DNA from: Verrucomicrobiota bacterium
GTDB lineage: Bacteria; Verrucomicrobiota; Verrucomicrobiia; Limisphaerales; SXQI01
DNA: 9,773 bases
Direction: 5' to 3'
Assembly (NCBI GenBank): GCA_008933045.1
Contig: WBXJ01000109.1
Location: 1 to 9,773 of the forward strand
Shown here in pieces: positions 1 to 4,948 of this stretch. A program made the position numbers and the translations under genes. How positions within the stretch are numbered: position 1 is the first letter of the stretch; each line of letters begins with the position of its first letter. The notes under the pieces are model-generated. The model did no database searches. It saw nothing but the letters and a program-made list of their open reading frames with translations, and was not told the origin of the DNA.

Positions 1-161
1 GCAACATCGGCTTCAAGCTGCTGCTTGTATGATGTCGCTTCGCCTCGATGCTTGAAGTTTTTGCGGATGCGCTTGCCGTTCGGCCCCATGCCATCGACAC
101 GAAAAACGGCCTGTCCGCTCGGGTTTACAAATTCGATCAATCGGAAGGTTTTTAGGTTCAT
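1..161 (-). CDS. Site-specific (tyrosine-type) integrase, N-terminal fragment
   Basis: This is a partial gene: the ATG is at 161-159 on the minus strand and the frame stays open for 53 codons to the window edge. The product begins MNLKTFRLIEFVNPSGQ and continues with FRVDGMGPNGKRIRKNF and a KHRGEA segment. This 'NPSG...FRV.G..NGKRIRKNF' pattern resembles the arm-type DNA-binding N-terminus of integrases seen in Verrucomicrobiota genomes. The catalytic domain (the R...HxxR...Y residues) would lie outside the window, so enzyme activity cannot be confirmed. The strongest support is context: the gene starts 87 bp from a 3' tRNA fragment and points away from it, as integrase genes at element ends do. 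The start has only a weak purine stretch (CAACGAG) before it. The gene is too short here to judge codon use. An unrelated DNA-binding protein remains possible. Confidence 0.62.
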   Translation of the reverse strand, partial: MNLKTFRLIEFVNPSGQAVFRVDGMGPNGKRIRKNFKHRGEATSYKQQLEADV

Positions 162-171
162 CTCGTTGCAT

Positions 172-193
172 TTTGACAAATAGTTTGGCAAAT
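172..193. repeat. Two tandem TTTGNCAAA sites
   Basis: TTTGACAAAT (172-181) and TTTGGCAAAT (184-193) are direct repeats with one mismatch and a 12-bp period. Each is itself a small palindrome around the central base (TTTG-N-CAAA). They lie between the integrase start and the tRNA fragment. That position suits arm-type integrase or excisionase binding sites, or an operator for the integrase gene. Role is inferred from position only. Confidence 0.4.
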
Positions 194-248
194 CTGCAAG
201 ATCATTCTCATTTAAACCAGTTTTCATTGGTGTTTTGCTACATGACCG

Positions 249-298
249 AAGGACTCATAAGCCTTTGGTCGCAGGTTCAATTCCTGCCTCTGGCACCA
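249..298 (+). pseudogene. tRNA-Met(CAT) 3' fragment, attachment site
   Basis: The fragment contains an anticodon arm (249-265) with loop CTCATAA, so the anticodon is CAT. The stem is AAGGA/GCCTT, with an A-G mismatch next to the loop. A 5-nt variable region follows (266-270), then a perfect T arm with stem GCAGG/CCTGC around loop TTCAATT (271-287). The 3' acceptor strand CTCTGGC (288-294), discriminator A and an encoded CCA (296-298) complete it. The matching 5' acceptor strand GCCAGAG and any D arm are absent upstream, so this cannot be a working tRNA. Together with the neighbouring integrase this reads as the att duplicate left by integration. A decayed tRNA without an element is the less likely alternative. 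Confidence 0.75.
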
Positions 299-401
299 CC
301 TTAAAACAAGGCAAAGTCCACAATGCAAGCAGCGCGAGTGCGGCCACCAAGCTCGCAACAGCAACAGGTAATTGGCAGATTGATTTCATGATTTCTTTCA
401 T
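255..401 (-). CDS. Doubtful small hydrophobic ORF, 48 aa
   Basis: An ATG at 401-399 opens 48 codons. The product starts MKEIMKSICQLP and contains a strongly hydrophobic stretch at about residues 11-30 (VAVASLVAALALLALW). It could therefore be a one-pass membrane peptide. Its last codons run antisense through the tRNA fragment (ending ...GIEPATKGL) and the stop falls in the anticodon loop. A tail of this kind is common in spurious translations across tRNA genes. The ribosome-binding signal is poor: GGAG lies 13 bases from the ATG. I do not recognise a family. It may be a chance ORF in a non-coding gap. Confidence 0.2.
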   Translation of the reverse strand: MKEIMKSICQLPVAVASLVAALALLALWTLPCFKVVPEAGIEPATKGL

Positions 402-710
402 TTTTAACACTCGTCTCCGTCAAAGAAACTCTCAAAAGAACAAGCAAATCGTCGAACATCCGAACGTGGGAACAATAGATTTTCGTGAGGAATACTCCCC
501 CAAAAAAAAGTTAGACAAGAGGTTCCTTGAAATATTTTCCGGCGTGAAAAAAACGGATCCGCCAATATTGAACGGTAAGGGGATGGCCACGTCCTCCACC
601 CCGTGATCAAGATGGCAAATAGGGGGAGTAACGCAATGTTTCCATTTGAATTACGGCTAATTTCGTTGAGAAACTCCACAAAACTTATAAGGAGACGAGT
701 CTGTGGTGGT
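299..710. other. Intergenic region between att site and cysA
   Basis: Apart from the doubtful small ORF, no coding sequence is convincing here. Visible structure is limited. A hairpin at 579-602 pairs GGGG-A-TGG with CCACCCC around a 9-nt loop; it could end the cysA transcript but has no U-tract on the minus strand. A palindrome CGGATCCG sits at 554-561, followed on the minus strand by seven Ts. ACTCGTCTCC (409-418) and its exact inverse GGAGACGAGT (691-700) lie 272 bp apart. None is strong enough to call a terminator or a mobile element. Confidence 0.5.
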
Positions 711-1811
711 TTAAATTCCCTCGGCGATGGTTGGAGGCATTTGGTAAGCATAGCCCACCTCAGGGCTGAGGGGTCCGTTCTGGCTTGCTAATACTCGGTA
801 TTGGCGAATCTGGAGGGAAACCTCCTTACCATCATCAAGGCCGAGTTGGCTATATTCCTCCTTGGTCATTCTCGCTCGAATCACCAACCCTGAGGATAAC
901 TCCAACTCAATCCGTAGCATGATCCCGAGGAAGAACGTGTGTTTCAACACGGCTCGATAGCGGTACTGACTCAGGTCAGTGGAAACTTGCACGGCATAGG
1001 GTCGAAAACCGATTCTTGCCGAACCGTCCGGCACACCGGTTGTAGGAAATTCCATCTCGCCGACACGGGCAACACCGGTGGTTACTTCTGCCTCTAGGAC
1101 ATTCATGACCCCGATAAACCGGGCCACAAATTCGTTAGCAGGTTGCTCGTAAACCTCCCGAGGCGTGCCAATTTGTTCGAGCGTGCCCTTGGCGATGACG
1201 ACGATTCGATCCGCCACCTCCATCGCTTCTTCCTGATCGTGGGTCACAAATAACGTGGTCACGTTCAGATCGTGATGCAACCTGACCAACCATTCGCGAA
1301 GCTCCTGACGGATTTTTGCATCCACAGCTCCAAAGGGTTCATCCAGCAAAAGCACCCCCGGCTTGGAGGCAAGCGCACGGGCTATCGCCACCCGTTGTCG
1401 TTGCCCTCCTGAGAGTTGGTGTGGGAATCGTTTCTCCAGCCCTTTCAACTCCAACAGTTCGACCAATTCACTCACTCGAGCCTCGATGTCTGATTTTTTC
1501 CACTTCTTAATTTTGAGTCCAAAAGCGATGTTGCCAAACACTGTCATGGTCTTGAACAACGCGTAACTCTGGAACACAAACCCAATATTGCGCTCCCTCA
1601 CTGAGACGTCGTTGACTCGCCGTTGTTGAATAAAAATATCACCACTTGAGGGCATTTCTAGACCTGCAATCATGCGGAGCACGGTCGTTTTTCCGCCTCC
1701 ACTAGGACCTAGCAATGCCACCAACTCTCCATCACGGATCGAAAAATTTACGTTCTGAACCACCGCGACGCCGCCGAATTGTTTTCCAACATTTTTAAGT
1801 TCAATGCTCAT
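711..1811 (-). CDS. cysA: Sulfate/thiosulfate import ATP-binding protein CysA
   Basis: This cytoplasmic ATPase (366 aa) energises sulfate/thiosulfate import; E. coli CysA is almost the same length. All ABC motifs are in order: Walker A GPSGGGKT (35-42), Q-loop glutamine at 81, signature LSGGQRQRVAIARA (133-146), Walker B VLLLDEP (153-159) and H-loop histidine at 191. The C-terminal third (about 235-345) has the TOBE-like regulatory layout of CysA/PotA-type ATPases. The Walker A has GGG where GSG is usual, a conservative change. The start overlaps the end of cysW by 11 nt, which suggests translational coupling, and no separate Shine-Dalgarno is visible. It is the last gene of the operon. The alternative, a molybdate or phosphonate ATPase, is unlikely beside sbp, cysT and cysW. 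Confidence 0.95.
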   Translation of the reverse strand: MSIELKNVGKQFGGVAVVQNVNFSIRDGELVALLGPSGGGKTTVLRMIAGLEMPSSGDIFIQQRRVNDVSVRERNIGFVFQSYALFKTMTVFGNIAFGLKIKKWKKSDIEARVSELVELLELKGLEKRFPHQLSGGQRQRVAIARALASKPGVLLLDEPFGAVDAKIRQELREWLVRLHHDLNVTTLFVTHDQEEAMEVADRIVVIAKGTLEQIGTPREVYEQPANEFVARFIGVMNVLEAEVTTGVARVGEMEFPTTGVPDGSARIGFRPYAVQVSTDLSQYRYRAVLKHTFFLGIMLRIELELSSGLVIRARMTKEEYSQLGLDDGKEVSLQIRQYRVLASQNGPLSPEVGYAYQMPPTIAEGI

Positions 1812-2724
1812 GTGAATTGTTCAGCTTCGGAGATTCAATCTGCGCTACAGCTTCTGCATGCTCTGTTCGCCATTCCAAATAACTCTTGATCGCGAGTGTC
1901 AGCAAAGCCAGCAGCACCAAGAGGCTGGCAACAGCAAATGCTGCCACACCCGCTGCCGCAGTCGCACTATGAAAAAGTTTATCCACACGCAACGGAAGCG
2001 TCTCCGTTTGACCTGCGATCGCCCCCGAGACGATCGAGACCGCACCAAACTCCCCCATCGCTCGTGCGTTGCAAAGGATGATGCCGTAGAGCAACCCCCA
2101 TTTCGATGAGGGCAACGTCACATGCCAAAAAGTTTGCCAACCGTTAGCCCCAAGTGTCAGTGCGGCCTGCTCTTGTTCCGTTCCGTTGGCTTGCATTAAC
2201 GGAATCAATTCTCGAGCAACAAAGGGAGATGTCACAAACATCGTGACCAATACCATCCCAGGGACCGCAAAGATGATTTTGAGATCATGCGCGTCCAACC
2301 AATCACCTAAAAAACCCTGTCGACCAAACCAAACGACAAACATCAATCCGGCGACGACCGGAGAAATCGCAAACGGAAGATCAATCAACGTGATCAAAAA
2401 CGCTTTGCCTCGAAAATCAAACTTAGCCACAGCCCACGCAGCGGTGATGCCAAAAACGACGTTCATCGGAACCACGATGAAGGTCATCAGTAACGTCAAC
2501 TGAATCGCAGAAAAAGTGTCAGGTTCCTTGATCGAATTGATGTAAAATCCGATTCCATTCTGAAGCGCTTGATAGAATACGTTCACCAAGGGCAGGACTA
2601 AAAACACCCCCACAAAACCCAACGCAACCGTGATCAAACTCCACTTGATCAGCGGAGTTTCTTCACTCCCACGCTGCGATTTGTGAGTAGCCCCTCGCGG
2701 AGGTCTGGCGATTAAACCTGCCAT
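1801..2724 (-). CDS. cysW: Sulfate transport permease CysW
   Basis: This is an inner-membrane permease (307 aa) that pairs with CysT to form the sulfate channel. Hydrophobic helices lie at about 29-50, 75-100, 112-135, 150-172, 208-222 and 256-280, matching a six-helix BPD_transp_1 fold. The cytoplasmic EAA loop that docks on CysA is at about 186-206 (EQAALTLGANGW... HVTLP). The motif RAMGEFGAVSIVSG (221-234) is characteristic of CysW-type permeases. The N-terminal 25 or so residues are polar and basic, and the C-terminal tail (about 282-307) is also polar. The gene starts 21 nt after cysT and overlaps cysA by 11 nt. No clear ribosome-binding site precedes the ATG. Confidence 0.93.
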   Translation of the reverse strand: MAGLIARPPRGATHKSQRGSEETPLIKWSLITVALGFVGVFLVLPLVNVFYQALQNGIGFYINSIKEPDTFSAIQLTLLMTFIVVPMNVVFGITAAWAVAKFDFRGKAFLITLIDLPFAISPVVAGLMFVVWFGRQGFLGDWLDAHDLKIIFAVPGMVLVTMFVTSPFVARELIPLMQANGTEQEQAALTLGANGWQTFWHVTLPSSKWGLLYGIILCNARAMGEFGAVSIVSGAIAGQTETLPLRVDKLFHSATAAAGVAAFAVASLLVLLALLTLAIKSYLEWRTEHAEAVAQIESPKLNNSHEH

Positions 2725-2745
2725 AAAATGTTGGGCATCATCTGC

Positions 2746-3570
2746 TTATCTTTGAAAATGGCTGGCCCACCTTTCCAGCAAATTGATGGCCGCCAGCAAC
2801 ACAATTGAGACCACGAGAAGCACCACTGCGATGGTCATCGCTGCCGAATACTCAAACTGTTCGAGCAACGAGACAATTAACAACGGTGCGATCTCTGTTT
2901 TATACTGCATGTTGCTCGAAATAAAAATTACGGATCCATACTCGCCCAATGCTCGGGCAAAGGAGAGTGCGAATCCGGTGAGGATGGCGGGCAACAAGCT
3001 CGGGATAATCACGGTCGCGAATGTCCTCAACCGCCCCGCACCCAAGGTCGCCGCTGCCTCCTCCACTTCACGCTCCATGTGTTCCAAAACAGGCTGCAAG
3101 GTTCGCACCGCGAAAGGCAAACTCACAAACACCAATGCCAACACCACACCCAACTGGGTGTAGGCCCCTTTGATTCCCAAAGGGACGAGAAAATGTCCGA
3201 GCCACCCGTTCGGACTGAACAGATTCGCCAACGTCAATCCTGCGACTGCTGTTGGAAGGGCAAACGGCACATCTACCAACGCATCTACCCACTTTTTTCC
3301 GGGAAATTGATAGCGCACCAAAACCCAAGCTAGAAGGGTTCCGAATACCGCATTGATCATAGCCGCCAGAAACGATGCGCCAAAACTGAGACGATAGGCC
3401 GCAAGGGCTCGTGGCGTCGTTGCTAAACGCCAGAAATCACTCCAAGTCATCTCAAAAACTCGAAATAACATCCCGCCGATAGGCAGCAGAACCAGCACGC
3501 CAAGGTAAAAAAGCGTGAAGCCCATCGTCCGCCGAAACCCCGGCATTGAATTGAATTTTTGAGACATCAT
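2746..3570 (-). CDS. cysT: Sulfate transport permease CysT (CysU)
   Basis: This is the second inner-membrane permease of the importer (274 aa, close to the usual length). Six hydrophobic segments are visible, the first at about 17-38 and the last at about 244-264. The segment VPFALPTAVAGLTLANLF (101-118) is typical of CysT. The EAA loop is at 168-190 (EVEEAAATLGAGRLRTF... IIP), followed by SFARALGEYGSVIFI (203-217). The ATG begins 2 nt after the sbp stop codon. The start is a double ATG (3570 and 3567); the only Shine-Dalgarno-like AGGA in the operon lies directly before it and would suit the second ATG better. The 2-nt gap argues for coupled translation with sbp. Confidence 0.93.
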   Translation of the reverse strand: MMSQKFNSMPGFRRTMGFTLFYLGVLVLLPIGGMLFRVFEMTWSDFWRLATTPRALAAYRLSFGASFLAAMINAVFGTLLAWVLVRYQFPGKKWVDALVDVPFALPTAVAGLTLANLFSPNGWLGHFLVPLGIKGAYTQLGVVLALVFVSLPFAVRTLQPVLEHMEREVEEAAATLGAGRLRTFATVIIPSLLPAILTGFALSFARALGEYGSVIFISSNMQYKTEIAPLLIVSLLEQFEYSAAMTIAVVLLVVSIVLLAAINLLERWASHFQR

Positions 3571-3572
3571 TC

Positions 3573-4670
3573 CTATCGACCCGCCACCGCAGCCGAGATT
3601 TGGTCAAACGTTCCGCCTTCGCTAAAGTGCTGCTTATGCGCGTTGGCCCATCCTCCAAAAAGCTCATCCACTGAGAAAAACTTCATCACGGGAAACTGCG
3701 TCCGAGATCGTGCCAACAACCCTTCCGATCTAGGACGAAAATAGTGTTTCGCACAAAGCTCCTGGCCAATCTCTGAATATAAAAACTGGAGGTAAGCCTC
3801 CGCAACCTCCCGAGTTCCTCGTTTCTTCACGGTGCGATCCACCACTGCAACGGGTGGCTCCGCAAGGATGCTCCACGAGGGGCGAACTAGCTCGAATTTC
3901 TTGGACCCGTTTTCCGCTAGAATCAACAAAGCTTCATTCTCCCAAGCGATTAAGACGTCCCCAATCGACCTCTGCACAAATGTCGTAGTCGCTCCCCGTG
4001 CGCCCGAGTCTAGCACCGGCACATTTCTTAGAAACTGTTCGAGATATTTCCGAGCCGCCTGCTCATCCCCGTTACTGCGTTTCAGGGCCGCGCCGTAAGC
4101 TGCCAAATAATTCCATCGCGCTCCTCCTGAGGTCTTGGGGTTGGCCATGATAATATCGACACCAGATCGGACCAAATCTGCCCAGTCTTGAATCCGATGG
4201 GGATTTCCGGCGCGAACCAGAAAAACAACCGTCGAAGTGTACGGCGCACTTTTTTCCGGAAAATGTTTTTGCCAATCCTTCTCCAGCAATCTTCCCTGTG
4301 TCGCGATCACATCAATATCGTAACCCAACGCGAGCGTGACCACATCGGCATCCAACCCTTCAATCACAGCACGAGCCTGCTTTCCCGATCCGCCGTGGGA
4401 TTGCGCAATTCTCACCTCATCGCCTGTTTTTATTTTCCAGTCCTTGGCAAATGCGACATTAAACTCAGCGTAAAATTCCCGAGTGGGATCATAAGAAACG
4501 TTCAACAAACGGATGCTTTTTGCAGTTGCTCCAACGACTCCACCAAACAAAAAGAAGCTCCCAATCAACCCCAGAAACAGGCCGCGAACTCCGGACCACG
4601 TCGCGCCGTAACTCGCCTCGAAATGGCCACGAGTTCTCATCCGGTGGTTGAATGGATCCGTTGATCGCAT
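3573..4670 (-). CDS. sbp: Periplasmic sulfate-binding protein
   Basis: This protein captures sulfate or thiosulfate in the periplasm and delivers it to CysT/CysW. It resembles E. coli Sbp over its whole mature length. Blocks include LLNVSYDPTREF (55-66), QSHGGSGKQ (90-98), SGGARWNYLAA (181-191), VLDSGARGATTTFV (219-232) and DVLIAWENEA (238-247), counted from the ATG at 4670. Ser, Gly and Asp/Arg residues in these blocks belong to the sulfate-binding loops of the family. A signal peptide is present, with a hydrophobic core at about 29-47 and likely cleavage after GATA. The start is uncertain: a TTG at 4685 and an ATG at 4640 are in frame, and the latter gives a more usual signal-peptide length. 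None has a good ribosome-binding site. It is the first gene of the operon. CysP is a possible alternative name. Confidence 0.94.
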   Translation of the reverse strand: MRSTDPFNHRMRTRGHFEASYGATWSGVRGLFLGLIGSFFLFGGVVGATAKSIRLLNVSYDPTREFYAEFNVAFAKDWKIKTGDEVRIAQSHGGSGKQARAVIEGLDADVVTLALGYDIDVIATQGRLLEKDWQKHFPEKSAPYTSTVVFLVRAGNPHRIQDWADLVRSGVDIIMANPKTSGGARWNYLAAYGAALKRSNGDEQAARKYLEQFLRNVPVLDSGARGATTTFVQRSIGDVLIAWENEALLILAENGSKKFELVRPSWSILAEPPVAVVDRTVKKRGTREVAEAYLQFLYSEIGQELCAKHYFRPRSEGLLARSRTQFPVMKFFSVDELFGGWANAHKQHFSEGGTFDQISAAVAGR

Positions 4671-4724
4671 CGGTAGGTGGTGCAACGGAAGGTAACCCCT
4701 AGGATTCCTATGGCAAGACTAGGA

Positions 4725-4758
4725 TGAGGCTGATTCTCCTTGGCCGAATCAGGTCTCA
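4725..4758 (-). promoter_or_regulatory. Hairpin in the sbp mRNA leader
   Basis: A perfect 7-bp stem, CTGATTC (4730-4736) with GAATCAG (4746-4752), encloses a 9-nt loop. A further 4-bp stem outside it, TGAG/CTCA (4725-4728 and 4755-4758), is separated by a small internal loop. It lies in the roughly 150-nt leader expected between the minus-strand promoter and sbp. Such a leader leaves room for post-transcriptional control, but I do not recognise a known riboswitch: the SAM-I and TPP core sequences are absent. Confidence 0.4.
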
Positions 4759-4801
4759 GCGAAATAATGGCTGCAGCGTTCAAACCGTTTCTTTTTAAAT
4801 C

Positions 4802-4829
4802 TTGAGTATCTCGACTGTTTTACTATAGT
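4802..4829 (+). promoter_or_regulatory. Sigma70-type promoter for the dehydrogenase/cytochrome gene
   Basis: The -35 TTGAGT (4802-4807) and -10 TATAGT (4824-4829) are separated by 16 bp. Transcription would begin near 4836 and leave a leader of about 115 nt before the ATG at 4949. The -10 overlaps that of the opposing promoter. Confidence 0.5.
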
Positions 4830-4831
4830 AT
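4807..4831. promoter_or_regulatory. Candidate Rrf2-family (IscR type 1-like) operator
   Basis: The 25-bp segment reads TATCTCGACTGTTTTACTAT followed by AGTAT. Set against the E. coli IscR type 1 consensus as I recall it (ATASYYGACTRWWWYAGTCRRSTAT), 19 of 25 positions agree, including the GACTRWWWYA core and the right end. The left end and the AGTC half are imperfect. It covers both -10 elements, so a bound regulator could control both directions. Rrf2 proteins such as CymR and IscR regulate sulfur and Fe-S genes, which fits sulfate import. No regulator gene is in the window, and the match could partly reflect promoter sequence. Confidence 0.3.
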
Positions 4832-4853
4832 TCCCTTGCTCGAATCTCGTCAA
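4825..4853 (-). promoter_or_regulatory. Sigma70-type promoter for the sbp-cysTWA operon
   Basis: On the minus strand, -35 TTGACG (4853-4848) and -10 TACTAT (4830-4825) are separated by the ideal 17 bp. This is the best promoter in the window and lies about 155 nt upstream of the sbp ATG. The -10 is part of the 10-bp palindrome TACTATAGTA (4821-4830), which also forms the -10 of the opposing promoter. Confidence 0.55.
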
Positions 4854-4948
4854 ACAAAAACAGGCTGAACCTGATATACCCAGCCACGCGAGGGGGTCAC
4901 TGAAACTGAAAACTTGAAACTCTTAACGCCACTCGCCATACTAGTGTG

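Larger units (their letters stand above)
1..298. mobile_element. Right end of an integrative element inserted in a tRNA-Met gene
   Basis: The integrase N-terminus, the short repeats and the tRNA 3' fragment together form a typical element boundary. Tyrosine integrases commonly recombine at tRNA 3' ends. The insertion restores a complete tRNA at one end and leaves a duplicated 3' portion at the other. Here only the 3' portion is present, so the element should extend leftwards out of the window to an intact tRNA-Met. The exact edge of the duplicated core cannot be fixed from one end. The DNA to the right of 298 should be the original chromosome. The cargo of the element is not visible. Confidence 0.6.

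Noticed and set aside
579..602. An intrinsic terminator for the cysA operon
   Set aside because: The hairpin has a bulge and a 9-nt loop, and the minus strand after it reads TTACCG, not a U-tract. It is mentioned only as weak structure.
235..606. A 123-aa plus-strand ORF reading through the tRNA fragment
   Set aside because: Its start region (HKPLVAGSIPASGTT) is the classic spurious translation of a tRNA 3' half, and the rest has low-complexity, unrelated composition with no recognisable domain.
404..751. A 115-aa minus-strand ORF overlapping the end of cysA
   Set aside because: It overlaps the cysA C-terminus by 41 bp in another frame, has no recognisable motif and no ribosome-binding site, and looks like open frame in an intergenic gap.
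603..791. A 62-aa plus-strand ORF antisense to the cysA end
   Set aside because: It lies partly over cysA on the opposite strand, and has no motif or start signal.
4671..4820. A SAM or TPP riboswitch in the sbp leader
   Set aside because: A GCTGAGA followed by CCTGATTC recalls part of TPP elements, but the remaining conserved cores are absent, and no SAM-I/S-box core is present. It is kept only as an unassigned leader structure.
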